Positions 27,282 to 35,743 of a stretch of 64,000 nucleotides of DNA are shown piece by piece. The translations under genes were made by a program, and so were the position numbers. Below the pieces are notes generated by a model. The model was not told the DNA's origin, did no database searches, and saw only the letters and a list, made by a program, of their open reading frames with translations. Each line of letters opens with the position of its first letter. Positions within the stretch are counted from its first letter, which is position 1. The stretch lies in contig NZ_JACHMH010000001.1 in NCBI RefSeq assembly GCF_014204915.1, positions 2,997,001 to 3,061,000 on the forward strand, read 5' to 3'. Origin of the DNA: Crossiella cryophila. GTDB taxonomy: Bacteria; Actinomycetota; Actinomycetes; Mycobacteriales; Pseudonocardiaceae.

Positions 27282-29075
27282 TTATTTCTGGCTGTACATG
27301 CCGGTGATCTCGGTCGAGTAGGTCTCGTTCACCACGTTCCGGCGCAGCTTCAGACTCGGCGTCAGCTCGCCACCGGCCTCGGTGAAGTCCACCGGCAGGA
27401 TCCGGAACTTCTTGATCGCCTCCGCGTTGGACACCGCCAGGTTGGCCTCGGCCACCGCGGCCTCGATCTCCCCGCGCAGGTCGGCGTCATCGCTCAGCTC
27501 GGCCACGGTGGCGGCGTCCGGCTTGCCGTGCTGCTTCTTCCAGGCCGGGAAGAACTCCGGGTCCACGGTGATCAGCGCGGCGATGAACGGCTGCCGGTCG
27601 CCGACCACCATGCACTGGCTGATCAGCGGGTGCGCCCGGAGCCGGTCCTCCAGCACCGCGGGGGCGACGTTCTTGCCGCCCGCGGTCACGATGATCTCCT
27701 TCTTGCGACCGGTGATGCTGAGGAAGCCCTCGTCGTCGAGTTCGCCCAGGTCACCGGTGTGGAACCACTCGTCCCGGATGGCCTCGGCGCTGGCCGCCTC
27801 GTTCTTCCAGTAGCGCTGGAAGACGATCGGGCCCTTGATCAGCACCTCGCCGTCCTCGTCGATGCGCACCGAGGTGCCCGCCACCGGGCGGCCGACCGAG
27901 CCGATCCGGATCGCGTCCTGGGTGTTCACGCAGGCCGCGGCGCTGGTCTCGGTGAGGCCGTAGCCCTCGTAGACGGTGACGCCGACGCCGCGGAAGAAGT
28001 GCGCCAGCCGGGTGCCCAGCGGCGCGCCGCCGGAGACCGCGGCCTGGCAGCGGCCGCCGAGGGCGTTGCGCAGCTTGACGTAGACCAGCTTGTCGAAGAT
28101 CGCGTGCTTGATCTTGAGCCCGAGCCCGGCGCCGCCGTGGTCCTGCGCCTCGCTGTAGGCGACCGCGGTGGCCTCGGCCAGGTCGAAGATCTTGCCCTTG
28201 CCGTCGCCGTGCGCCTTCTGCTTGGCGCCGTTGTAGACCTTCTCGAAGACTCGCGGCACCGAGACGACCACCGTCGGCCGGAACGTGCCGAGGTCGGCGA
28301 CCAGGTTCTTCACATCGGCGGTGTGCCCGACCGTGGTGCGGGTGTAGACCGCGCACACCGCCAGCACCCTGGCCAGCACGTGTGCCAGCGGCAGGAAGGC
28401 CAGCAGCGAGTTCCCGGCCTGCAGCAGGGTGGGGAAGGCGGAGATGGCGGCCCGGATCTCCGAGAGCAGGTTGCGGTGGGTCAGCTCGCAGCCCTTGGGG
28501 CGCCCGGTGGTGCCGGAGGTGTAGATGAGGGTGGCCAGGTCGTCGGCCTTGATCGCCGCGCGCCGGGCGTGCACCTCGGCGTCGGGGATGTCCTTGCCTG
28601 CCTCGACCAGGGCGGCCACCGCGCCGCCGTCGATCTGCCACACATGCGCCAGCTCGGGCAGGTTGCCGCGCACCCCGTCCAGGGTGCTGCGGTGCGCCGC
28701 GGTCTCCACGACCACCGCGCGCGCTCCCGAGTCGGACAGGTTCCACTCGACCTGGGCGGCCGCCGAGGTCTCGTAGATCGGCACGCTGACCGCGCCGGCG
28801 AACCAGATCGCGTAGTCGAAGAGGGTCCACTCATAGCGGGTCTTGGACAGCAGACCGATCCGGTCGCCCTGCTGGATGCCCGCGGCGATGAAGCCCTTGG
28901 CCACCGCGACGACCTCGGCCGCGAACTCCTTGGCGGTCACATCCAGCCAGGTGCCATCCACCCGTCTGCGGAAACTCACCGCTGTGGCGAACCGCTCGGC
29001 GTTGGCCTGCACCATGTCGGTGAGGTTCTCCTCATCGGCCACGGTGGCGGTGGCCGGGACGCTGAACTCTCGCAC
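27282..29075 (-). CDS. fadD15: Long-chain acyl-CoA/AMP ligase (FadD15-type)
   Basis: The 597-residue ANL-superfamily enzyme should activate fatty acids with ATP via an acyl-AMP, then form acyl-CoA. Key motifs are the P-loop-like IYTSGTTGRPKG, the YGLTE motif (YEGYGLTETSAA), WFHTGDLGELDDEG with the ribose-binding Asp, and GRKKEIIVTAGGKNVAP. The length and the N-terminal DNLTDMV-like start fit the FadD15/FAA1 subgroup. It lies between PimB and the Rv2186c homolog as in M. tuberculosis (Rv2187), apart from the inserted regulator trio. The GTG at 29075 follows GCGAGG. Confidence 0.93.
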   Translation of the reverse strand: MREFSVPATATVADEENLTDMVQANAERFATAVSFRRRVDGTWLDVTAKEFAAEVVAVAKGFIAAGIQQGDRIGLLSKTRYEWTLFDYAIWFAGAVSVPIYETSAAAQVEWNLSDSGARAVVVETAAHRSTLDGVRGNLPELAHVWQIDGGAVAALVEAGKDIPDAEVHARRAAIKADDLATLIYTSGTTGRPKGCELTHRNLLSEIRAAISAFPTLLQAGNSLLAFLPLAHVLARVLAVCAVYTRTTVGHTADVKNLVADLGTFRPTVVVSVPRVFEKVYNGAKQKAHGDGKGKIFDLAEATAVAYSEAQDHGGAGLGLKIKHAIFDKLVYVKLRNALGGRCQAAVSGGAPLGTRLAHFFRGVGVTVYEGYGLTETSAAACVNTQDAIRIGSVGRPVAGTSVRIDEDGEVLIKGPIVFQRYWKNEAASAEAIRDEWFHTGDLGELDDEGFLSITGRKKEIIVTAGGKNVAPAVLEDRLRAHPLISQCMVVGDRQPFIAALITVDPEFFPAWKKQHGKPDAATVAELSDDADLRGEIEAAVAEANLAVSNAEAIKKFRILPVDFTEAGGELTPSLKLRRNVVNETYSTEITGMYSQK

Positions 29076-29186
29076 GTCAACCTCGCTAACGGGGGGACGG
29101 TGTTACTGACGGGTTAACCTAGCTCTTTGTGACGCTGTGACAATAGGGCGTAATCCACCTGTGGCCGTTATGGCACGCTTCGTCCC

Positions 29187-29564
29187 ATGTCCTCGGTAGA
29201 CGTGGTCGACGAACTCTTCATCACGGTCCCGCCGTCCACCCTGGCTCCCAGCCTCGCCGATCCGGCCGCCTGGCGCGAGTACTGGCCGGACCTGGAACTG
29301 TCGGTCTACGCCGATCGCGGGGCCGAGGGCCTGCGCTGGACGGTGGCAGGCGCGCTCACCGGCACGATGGAGCTGTGGCTGGAGGCCGTGCTGGACGGCA
29401 CGGTGGTGCACTACTTCCTGCGCGCCGAACGCCCCGGTGCGGTCCCGTTCACCCCGCGCGAGGCCCAGCGCGAGACCGTGCGCCGCCAGCGAGCGCAGAA
29501 AAAGGTCGCGTTCACCTGGAAGGACCAGTTCGAGGCCGGGCGCCCTGTCGGGGTAGCGCCCTAG
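29187..29564 (+). CDS. Polyketide cyclase/SRPBCC-like small protein (Rv2186c-type)
   Basis: The 125-residue protein starts VDVVDELFITVPP and contains WREYWPDLELSVYADRG, GLRWTVAG and VVHYFLRAERPG, a strand-rich pattern compatible with a START/SRPBCC fold. The tail EAQRETVRRQRAQKKVAFTWKDQ is strongly basic. It is divergent from FadD15 and occupies the Rv2186c position, two genes upstream of other Rv218x homologs. The biochemical function is not known. Confidence 0.7.
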   Translation: MSSVDVVDELFITVPPSTLAPSLADPAAWREYWPDLELSVYADRGAEGLRWTVAGALTGTMELWLEAVLDGTVVHYFLRAERPGAVPFTPREAQRETVRRQRAQKKVAFTWKDQFEAGRPVGVAP

Positions 29565-29573
29565 CCTGCCCCC

Positions 29574-30020
29574 ATGCAGAGCAGCGCGAACACCGTCGAG
29601 GAGTACCTGGCCGAACTGCCGCCGGACCGCCGCGAGATCGTCGCCGCCGTCCGCGAGGTGGTGCTGGCGAACCTGCCGGAGGGCTACGCCGAGGGCATGG
29701 ACTTCGGGATGATCTGCTGGCACATCCCACTGAGCCGCTACCCCAAGACCTACAACGGCCACCCGCTCGGCTACGTCGCGCTGGCCTCGCAGAAGCAGTA
29801 CCTGTCGCTGTACCTGATGGGCATCTACGGCGAGGCGGACCGGGCCGAGGAGTTCCGGGAGCGGTTCGAGGCGACCGGGCGCAAGCTCGACATGGGCAAG
29901 TCCTGCGTGCGCTTCAAGAAGCTGGCCGATCTGCCGCTGGAGCTGATCGGCGAGGTGGTGGCGCAGGTGCCGGTGGAGCGCTACATCGAGATCTACGAGA
30001 AGAGCCGTGGCGCGCGGTGA
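29574..30020 (+). CDS. DUF1801 (YdhG-like) protein
   Basis: The 148-residue protein matches the DUF1801/YdhG fold: helix NTVEEYLAELPPDRREIVAAVREVV, then GYAEGMDFGMICWHIP, and the late helix SCVRFKKLADLPLELIGEVV. Family members are small iron-homeostasis or phosphoribosyl-like proteins of unclear function. It starts 10 bases after the previous gene, and its stop overlaps the GTG of the Uma2 gene (GTGA), so the three form one transcription unit by spacing. It is absent from the mycobacterial segment as I remember it. Confidence 0.8.
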   Translation: MQSSANTVEEYLAELPPDRREIVAAVREVVLANLPEGYAEGMDFGMICWHIPLSRYPKTYNGHPLGYVALASQKQYLSLYLMGIYGEADRAEEFRERFEATGRKLDMGKSCVRFKKLADLPLELIGEVVAQVPVERYIEIYEKSRGAR

Positions 30021-30610
30021 ACCTCGAACGATCGGCGCTCGCCCGCGCCGCTTTCGGGCGCTTGCTGACCATCGCCGAGTACCAGGCCCTGGGTGAGATC
30101 GAGTTCGGCTACAGCGAACTCCAGGAAGGCCGGGTGCTGATGTCGCCGAACCAGGACATCAGGCATGCCCTGGCCGCGCAACGGTTCGCGGACCAGCTCG
30201 CCCGGCAGCTTCCGGCGGGTGTCGAACTCATCGCCAGGGTCGACATCGACCTGGAACTGGCCCCGGCGGACCAGCCGGGATCGTCCCGGCGGCCGGATCT
30301 GATGGTTGTCGACCAAGCGTGCCTGCCCCGGGTACAAGCCGAGGGCGGCATGATCCGCGCAAGCGAGGTGGTGATGGCCATCGAGGTCGCGGCACGTGGG
30401 TCCCGGCGAACCGACCACGTGCTCAAACGCCATGACTACGCCGACGCGGGTATCCCGCACTACTGGATTCTCGACATCGACAAGCCCATCTCGCTGTTCC
30501 CGTGCCGCCTGACCGAGCGCTTTGGCTATCAGGACCAGTCTCGGGCCACCGGTGCCTTCTCCACCAGCACACCGTTCCCGGTCACGGTCGATCTGAGCCG
30601 CCTCGACTAG
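30017..30610 (+). CDS. Uma2-family PD-(D/E)xK nuclease-like protein
   Basis: The 197-residue protein has the Uma2 pattern: LTIAEYQALGEI near the N-terminus, an Asp in SSRRPDLMVVD, then VMAIEVAARGSRRTDHVLKRHDYADAGIPHYWILD, giving the D, E-x-V and K positions of the restriction-endonuclease-like core. The family is widespread in actinobacteria and cyanobacteria and its role is unproven. The GTG start overlaps the previous stop by four bases; the open frame reaches much further upstream but is a shadow of the DUF1801 gene there. Confidence 0.85.
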   Translation: MNLERSALARAAFGRLLTIAEYQALGEIEFGYSELQEGRVLMSPNQDIRHALAAQRFADQLARQLPAGVELIARVDIDLELAPADQPGSSRRPDLMVVDQACLPRVQAEGGMIRASEVVMAIEVAARGSRRTDHVLKRHDYADAGIPHYWILDIDKPISLFPCRLTERFGYQDQSRATGAFSTSTPFPVTVDLSRLD

Positions 30611-30714
30611 CGCCGGTCCGTCCGGGCAGCCGCCCGGTCAACGCCGACCGCACCGTAGGTCCCCTTTGCCTGGCCGCCATCGATCCTGACCGCGGAATCC
30701 AGTACCAAATGGGC

Positions 30715-31554
30715 ATGAGAACTCTCCAGCGGTTCGCCACTGTCGCCGCGGCCCTGCTGGCCACCACGGTGATCACGCCCGCCGCCGCCGCGCCGTCCGC
30801 CTGCCCGTCGGTCAACGCCAACTGGACCGCCCCCGGCCCCTTCGCCGTCACCAGCGCCTCGACCGGCAACGGCCACACCCTCTTCCGCCCCACCACCCTC
30901 GGCTCCCTCGGCTGTGCCAGGCACCCCGTCCTGCTGTGGGCCAACGGCGCGCTGGGCACGGTCGCGGACTACACCCCGCTGCTCACCCACTTCGCCTCAC
31001 ACGGCTTCATCGTGGCCGCCGGCGAGGGCCAGTCCGGCTCCGGCCGGCCGCTGCTCGCCGGACTCGACCACCTCACCGCCGAGAACGCCAGGCCCGGCAG
31101 CGTCTACGCGGGCAAGGTCGACCTGGACCGGGTCGGCGCCACCGGGCACTCCCTCGGTGGCGGGGCCGCGATCGGCGCTGGCGCGGACGCGCGGGTGGAC
31201 ACGGTGGCGCCGCTGTTCGGCGGGCCGTTCAACAACCCCGGCAACCTGCGTGGGCCCGCGTTCTTCACCGCGGGGCAGAACGATCTCGTGGTCGGCTCGC
31301 CGGTGGTGTGGAGCCAGTACGCGCGGGCCGGACAGGTGCCAGCGGTCTTCGGGGAACTGCGTGGGGCCGGGCACCTGGCCAGCTTCGAGCTGCGTGGGCC
31401 GGTGACGGCCTGGTTCCGCTGGCAGCTCATGGCGGACGGGCAGGCGCGCGGGCTGTTCTCCGGGCAGGACTGCGGGTACTGCGGGGCGGGCGCGGGGACG
31501 CCGTGGTCGAAGTTCGAGCGCAACGCGAAGGCGGAAGCCGCCCGCACGCGGTGA
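30715..31554 (+). CDS. Secreted alpha/beta hydrolase
   Basis: The 279-residue protein starts with a cleavable signal peptide (MRTLQRFATVAAALLATTVI... with an AAA-A site near residue 24). The mature part has the chlorophyllase/cutinase-like layout: a strand and oxyanion region around VLLWANGALG, the nucleophile elbow GATGHSLGGGAA and a later GAGHLASFE that should carry the catalytic His. Two near-C-terminal cysteines (QDCGYCG) could form a disulfide. An ATG two codons upstream (30709) is an equally possible start, and no clear ribosome-binding site decides. The natural ester substrate is not evident. Confidence 0.8.
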   Translation: MRTLQRFATVAAALLATTVITPAAAAPSACPSVNANWTAPGPFAVTSASTGNGHTLFRPTTLGSLGCARHPVLLWANGALGTVADYTPLLTHFASHGFIVAAGEGQSGSGRPLLAGLDHLTAENARPGSVYAGKVDLDRVGATGHSLGGGAAIGAGADARVDTVAPLFGGPFNNPGNLRGPAFFTAGQNDLVVGSPVVWSQYARAGQVPAVFGELRGAGHLASFELRGPVTAWFRWQLMADGQARGLFSGQDCGYCGAGAGTPWSKFERNAKAEAARTR

Positions 31555-31568
31555 CCTAAAGTCGTTGT

Positions 31569-32357
31569 GTGCGAGTTCATGTGGTCTCCGACGTCCATGG
31601 CAACGCCGACGCGCTGGCCAGGGCGGGGGAGGGGGCGGACGCGCTGGTCGTGCTCGGCGACCTGCTGGACTTCGTCGACTACCACCAGCACGAGCGCGGG
31701 ATCTTCGGCGCGATCTTCGGCGCGGAGAAGGTGCGCCAGTTCGCCGAGCTGCGCAAGGGCGGGCGGCGGGGTGAGGCCGGGGCGTTCGTGCGCTCGCTGT
31801 GGGCCGGGCTGGCCGATGCCGGCGCGGTGATCGAGGAGGCGGCGCGGGAGCAGTACGCGGCGCTGTTCGGCGCGATGAGCGCGCCCACCTACGCCACCCC
31901 GGGCAACGTCGACCTGCCCTACCTGTGGAAGGAGTTCGCCGGGCCCGATCTCCAGGTCCTCGACGGCGATGTGGCCGAGATCGGCGGGCTGCGGTTCGGC
32001 TTCGTCGGCGGCGCGCTGCTGGCCCCCGGCACCACCCTGCCCAAGCAGGCGCCTTGGCTGCCCTACCTGCGTTCGGAGCAGGAGTACGCCGAGGCTGTGC
32101 TCGATCTCACCGCGGTCGACGTGCTCTGCACGCATATTCCTCCGGCACGCGCCGAACTGACCTACGACGTCGTCGCGCGGCGGGCCGAGTTCGGTTCCAG
32201 GGCCATCCTGGAGGTCATTGACCGGGATCAGCCGCGCTGGTCGGTGTTCGGGCACGTGCACCAGCCGCTGGCCCGGCGGAGCCGGATCGGGCGGACCGAA
32301 TGCGTCAACGTGGGTCATTTCCAGCGCCGGGAGCTGCCCTACGTGCTGCGGTGGTGA
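31569..32357 (+). CDS. Calcineurin-like metallophosphoesterase
   Basis: The 262-residue protein has the phosphoesterase motif set: VVSDVHGNADAL (D-x-H), VLGDLLDF (G-D-x-x-D), TPGNVD (G-N-x-D in place of GNHD), LCTHIPP and VFGHVHQP (G-H-x-H). The Asn-Val-Asp variant of GNHD is common in this actinobacterial subgroup. It would bind two metal ions and cleave a phosphomonoester or diester. The GTG start is 15 bases after the hydrolase stop, and the Rv2185c homolog follows within 30 bases. Confidence 0.86.
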   Translation: MRVHVVSDVHGNADALARAGEGADALVVLGDLLDFVDYHQHERGIFGAIFGAEKVRQFAELRKGGRRGEAGAFVRSLWAGLADAGAVIEEAAREQYAALFGAMSAPTYATPGNVDLPYLWKEFAGPDLQVLDGDVAEIGGLRFGFVGGALLAPGTTLPKQAPWLPYLRSEQEYAEAVLDLTAVDVLCTHIPPARAELTYDVVARRAEFGSRAILEVIDRDQPRWSVFGHVHQPLARRSRIGRTECVNVGHFQRRELPYVLRW

Positions 32358-32383
32358 CCCCCGAACGCGGTAACCTCCCCGAC

Positions 32384-32824
32384 ATGGCCGACCAGTCCAC
32401 CCAGTCCATCGTCATCGACGCCTCGCCCGAGGAGATCATGGCGGTGATCTCCGACTTCGTCAGCTACCCCGACTGGGCCGACCAGTTCAAGGCCGTCGAG
32501 GTGCTGGAGACCGACGACGCGGACCGCCCGAGCCAGGTCAGGTTCAAGGTGGACGCCGGCGCGTTCAAGGACGAGTACGTGCTCGCCTACGAGTACAGCG
32601 AGGACGACCGCTCGCTGGGCTGGAACCTGGTCAAGGGCACCATGCAGAAGGCCCAGAACGGCCGCTACCAGCTGGCCGCCGAGGGTTCCGGCACCAAGGT
32701 CACCTACTCGCTCACCGTCGAGCTGGCCATCCCGATGATCGGGCTGTTCAAGCGCAAGGCGGAGAAGATGATCATGGACATCGCGCTGAAGAACCTCAAG
32801 CGCCGGGTCGAGAGCACCGGCTGA
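32384..32824 (+). CDS. SRPBCC/polyketide cyclase-like protein (Rv2185c, TB16.3-type)
   Basis: The 146-residue START-fold protein opens with STQSIVIDASPEEIMAVISDF and contains SYPDWADQFKAVEVLE, the typical first-helix and coenzyme-Q-binding-like pattern. A strand-rich middle (RFKVDAGAFKDEYVLAYEY) and a C-terminal helix (FKRKAEKMIMDIALKNLKRRVE) complete the hydrophobic-pocket fold. TB16.3 is the matching M. tuberculosis protein by position. The ligand is unknown; a lipid intermediate is plausible given the neighbouring acyl-lipid genes (inference). Confidence 0.86.
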   Translation: MADQSTQSIVIDASPEEIMAVISDFVSYPDWADQFKAVEVLETDDADRPSQVRFKVDAGAFKDEYVLAYEYSEDDRSLGWNLVKGTMQKAQNGRYQLAAEGSGTKVTYSLTVELAIPMIGLFKRKAEKMIMDIALKNLKRRVESTG

Positions 32825-32850
32825 ACCCGCGTCACGGAGAATCGTTCCTC

Positions 32851-34065
32851 GTGCGTGTCCTGCTGTTCACCGGTAAGGGCGGGGTGGGCAAGACAACCCT
32901 CGCCGCCGCGACGGCCGCCCGTCTCGCGGCGGACGGCCACAAGGCGCTGGTCGTCTCCACCGACCCCGCGCACTCCCTGGCCGACGCGCTCGGCGCGCCA
33001 CTGACCTCCGCCCCGGCCGAGGTCGAGGGCGCGAGCGGGCTGTACGCGGCGCAGATCGACGCCAGAGGGCTGGTCGACGGGGCCTGGCAGGAGCTGCGCG
33101 GGCACCTGCACACCGTGCTGGCCGGGGCCGGGGTCGACGAGCTGGACGCCGAGGAGCTGACCGTGCTGCCCGGCGTCGAGGAGCTGCTCGCCCTCGCCGA
33201 GGTCGAACGCGCCGCCCGCCTCGGCCCGTGGGAGACCGTGGTCGTGGACTGCGGACCCACCGCCGAGACGCTGCGCCTGCTCGCCCTGCCCGAGGCATTC
33301 GCGAGCTACCTGGAAAGGCTCTTCCCCACGCATCGCCGGGTGGTCCGCGGGCTGCTGGCCGGGGTCGCCGGCAGTGCCACCGTGGAGAAGTGGGACGCCG
33401 CCGCCGAGGCCCTCGGCCGACTCGCGATCCGCCTCGAGGCCCTGCGCGACCTGCTGGTCAGCCCCGAGCACACCAGCGTCCGGCTGGTGCTGACGCCGGA
33501 ACGGGTGGTCACCGCCGAGACCCGGCGCACGCTGACCGCGCTCGCGCTGCAGGGCATCCGGGTGGACGGACTCGTGGCCAACCGGGTGCTGCCCGACTTC
33601 GGCGTGGCCGGTCGCGGACCCGCCGCGCAGTGGCTGCGCACCCGGCGCGGCGAACAGGACACCGTGCTGGCCGAACTGCACGAGGCCACCGAGGTGCCGG
33701 TGCGCACCGTCGAGCATCGCGCCGAGGAACCGGTCGGCGTGCCCGCGCTGCTGGAACTGGCCGCCGAGCTGTACGGCCAGGGCGATCCCCTGGCCGGCGC
33801 CGCCCGGCCGCCACTGGTCTCGGTCAGCGGCACCGGCCGCGGCCTGGAGGCCAGGTACGAGCTGCACCTGGCGTTGCCGCTGCTCGCCGAGTCCACTGTG
33901 GACCTGGCCAGGGTGGACGATGATCTGGTGGTCACCGTGGACGGCAGGCGCAAACTGGTCGCGCTGCCCGCGGTGCTGCGGCGATGCGAGGTGACCGGGG
34001 CGGCGGCCGGGTCCGAGGGACTCACCGTGCGGTTCCAGCCCGACCCCCGGCTCTGGATGCGGTGA
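32851..34065 (+). CDS. ArsA/GET3-like P-loop ATPase (Rv2184c-type)
   Basis: The 404-residue protein belongs to the deviant Walker A ATPases: FTGKGGVGKTTLAAATAARL (residues about 6-25, signature Lys in KGGVGKT), then VVSTDPAHSLADAL (switch I/A-box) and ETVVVDCGPTAETLRLLALP (switch II). Family members insert tail-anchored proteins or drive metalloid export. The C-terminal ~90 residues form a small beta-rich region (LVVTVDGRRKLVALPAVLRR) seen in actinobacterial homologs. It sits in the Rv2185c-Rv2184c-Rv2183c order; the next gene starts four bases after its stop. Confidence 0.9.
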   Translation: MRVLLFTGKGGVGKTTLAAATAARLAADGHKALVVSTDPAHSLADALGAPLTSAPAEVEGASGLYAAQIDARGLVDGAWQELRGHLHTVLAGAGVDELDAEELTVLPGVEELLALAEVERAARLGPWETVVVDCGPTAETLRLLALPEAFASYLERLFPTHRRVVRGLLAGVAGSATVEKWDAAAEALGRLAIRLEALRDLLVSPEHTSVRLVLTPERVVTAETRRTLTALALQGIRVDGLVANRVLPDFGVAGRGPAAQWLRTRRGEQDTVLAELHEATEVPVRTVEHRAEEPVGVPALLELAAELYGQGDPLAGAARPPLVSVSGTGRGLEARYELHLALPLLAESTVDLARVDDDLVVTVDGRRKLVALPAVLRRCEVTGAAAGSEGLTVRFQPDPRLWMR

Positions 34066-34069
34066 GGCG

Positions 34070-34462
34070 ATGAACGAGCAGAACAACCCCGGCGACGGAC
34101 AGACCAGGCTGGCCGAGGAGGCCAGGCTGCTGCTGGACGCGGTGGCCGACCGCGCCGTGCCCTGGCTGCGCAAGATCGCCGCCGACGCGCCGGTGGACGG
34201 GCACAACCCGGCGAGCTGCGGCTGGTGCCCGCTGTGCGCGGCCGTCGCGGTGCTGCGCGGCGAACGGCCGGAACTGGCCGTGCGCGCCGCCGACCACCTG
34301 GCCGGCCTGCTCGGCACCCTGCGCTCGGCCATGGAGGAACGCGTCCCGGCGCCCCCGGCCGCCCCGCACGACCCCGCGGCCGAGCCGCCCCCGGCCGATC
34401 AGCCCGCACCGCCGCCGGGTGCGCCCCGGGTGCAGCGGATCACCGTGGAGCGGGAGTGCTGA
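34070..34462 (+). CDS. Conserved small protein with CGWCPLC motif (Rv2183c-type)
   Basis: The 130-residue protein has a helical N-terminal half with the cysteine motif CGWCPLCAAVAVLRGERPE (about residues 46-64), which suggests a structural zinc or redox pair, and a Pro/Ala-rich C-terminal tail ending VQRITVEREC. It lies four bases after the ArsA-like ATPase gene and overlaps the ROK gene by seven bases, so all three are likely co-translated. Homologs occupy this position in mycobacteria. The function is unknown; partnership with the ATPase is inferred from the fixed order. Confidence 0.75.
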   Translation: MNEQNNPGDGQTRLAEEARLLLDAVADRAVPWLRKIAADAPVDGHNPASCGWCPLCAAVAVLRGERPELAVRAADHLAGLLGTLRSAMEERVPAPPAAPHDPAAEPPPADQPAPPPGAPRVQRITVEREC

Positions 34463-35406
34463 CTGTCGGCATCGATGTCGGCGGGACCACGGTGCGCGCG
34501 GGAGTCGTCGACAACCACGGATCCGTGCTGGACACCGCCCGCACCGCCACCCCGGCCGGGCAGGACGCGCTGGAGAACGCGATCAGCTCGGTGGTCACCC
34601 AGCTGACCCACCGGCACGAGGTGTCCGCGGTCGGCCTGGCCGTGGCCGGCTTCGTCACCGAGGACCGGCGCGGCGTGCGCTTCGCCCCGCACCTGGCCTG
34701 GCGGCAGTCCCCGGTCGCGGACCGGATGTCCCGCAAACTGCGGCTGCCCGTGGTGCTCGAACACGACGCCAACGCCGCGGCCATGGCCGAGTACCGCTTC
34801 GGCGCCGCCCGCGGCGCGCGGGTGTCGGTGATGGTCGCGCTGGGCACCGGCATCGGCGGCGCGCTGCTCATCGACGGCGAGGTCTTCCGCGGCGCCTACG
34901 GGGTGGCCCCCGAACTCGGCCACCTGCGGGTGGTGCCCGGCGGGCGTCCGTGCCCGTGCGGCAAGCGAGGTTGCTGGGAGCGCTACTGCTCGGGCACCGC
35001 GCTGGCCGCCACCACGGTCGAACTGCTGGCCACCGAACCCGGCCTGTCCACCGTGCTGGCCCGTGAGCCGGTCAGGGACGGCCGCACCGTCACCGGCCGG
35101 GCCGTGGCCGGCGCGGCCCGCGAGGGCGACCCGCTCGCGCTGCGCGCCTTCGCCGAACTGGCCCGCTGGCTCGGCGAGGGCCTGGCCCTGGTCGCCGACG
35201 TCTACGACCCGGAGGTCGTGGTGATCGGCGGCGGGGTGTCCGAATCCGCGCCGCTGTTCCTGGACGAGGCCCGCGAGCACTACGCCAAACAGGTCACCGG
35301 GGCGGGCCACCGGCCACTGGCCCGCATCCGCCCGGCCCAGCTCGGCGACGACGCGGGCATCGTCGGCGCGGCCGCCCTGGCCGCGGACCTGGTCGCCAGG
35401 GTCTGA
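34456..35406 (+). CDS. ROK-family sugar kinase (glucokinase-like)
   Basis: The 316-residue protein has the actin-like ATPase fold of ROK kinases: VGIDVGGTTVRAGVVD (phosphate 1), HDANAAAMAEYRFGAARG with the catalytic Asp, ALGTGIGGALLIDGEVFRG (phosphate 2), the zinc-binding HLRVVPGGRPCPCGKRGCWE (C-x-C-G-x4-C) and VVVIGGGVSE (adenosine). The intact zinc motif marks a kinase; there is no N-terminal helix-turn-helix, so it is not a ROK repressor. The GTG at 34456 overlaps the preceding stop. Glucose is the probable substrate (polyphosphate- or ATP-dependent not decidable). Confidence 0.9.
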   Translation: MLTVGIDVGGTTVRAGVVDNHGSVLDTARTATPAGQDALENAISSVVTQLTHRHEVSAVGLAVAGFVTEDRRGVRFAPHLAWRQSPVADRMSRKLRLPVVLEHDANAAAMAEYRFGAARGARVSVMVALGTGIGGALLIDGEVFRGAYGVAPELGHLRVVPGGRPCPCGKRGCWERYCSGTALAATTVELLATEPGLSTVLAREPVRDGRTVTGRAVAGAAREGDPLALRAFAELARWLGEGLALVADVYDPEVVVIGGGVSESAPLFLDEAREHYAKQVTGAGHRPLARIRPAQLGDDAGIVGAAALAADLVARV

Positions 35407-35427
35407 CCAGCCCCTTCGAAAAGACAA

Positions 35428-35454
35428 CGGACCCGGCGCGAAGGCTCGGGTCCG
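35428..35454. terminator. Bidirectional hairpin terminator
   Basis: Perfect eight-base arms, CGGACCCG at 35428-35435 and CGGGTCCG at 35447-35454, lie between the stop of the ROK kinase (plus) and the stop of a small minus-strand gene. T-rich on neither side strictly, but the convergent position suits a shared terminator. Confidence 0.65.
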
Positions 35455-35507
35455 GAAAGTGAGACGCCTGGCTGAACCGGCGACGCTGCCGGTCAGGCGC
35501 CGCTGGG

Positions 35508-35639
35508 TCAGCGGCCGCTACGGCGGAACAGGCGGCGGCGGAGGCCACCGGTGGTCTTGCGACGGTGCTGCTTCTGCTCACGCGCCCAGCTCGTCTCGGC
35601 GAGCGCCTTGGCGAGCCACATGGCCTGGAGCTGATCCAT
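35508..35639 (-). CDS. Small basic protein, 43 residues
   Basis: This ATG-initiated frame encodes a 43-residue protein beginning MDQLQAMWLAKALAETSWAR and ending in an Arg-rich tail (RRKTTGGLRRRLFRRSGR). Codon third positions are almost all G or C, as in real genes here. An amphipathic N-terminal helix plus a cationic tail suggests a nucleic-acid- or membrane-associated microprotein. An AGG lies nine bases upstream. I do not recognise the family; similar short ORFs are easily missed by gene callers. Confidence 0.6.
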   Translation of the reverse strand: MDQLQAMWLAKALAETSWAREQKQHRRKTTGGLRRRLFRRSGR

Positions 35640-35743
35640 GGAGTCCGGACCTGCCTTCCGTTTCTGTATCGGTTCTGACGAGTCTCAGAATACGGCCCGG
35701 CTGAATCGGTACACAAACGGATAAGCCCAGTTCGTGGCGTAGT

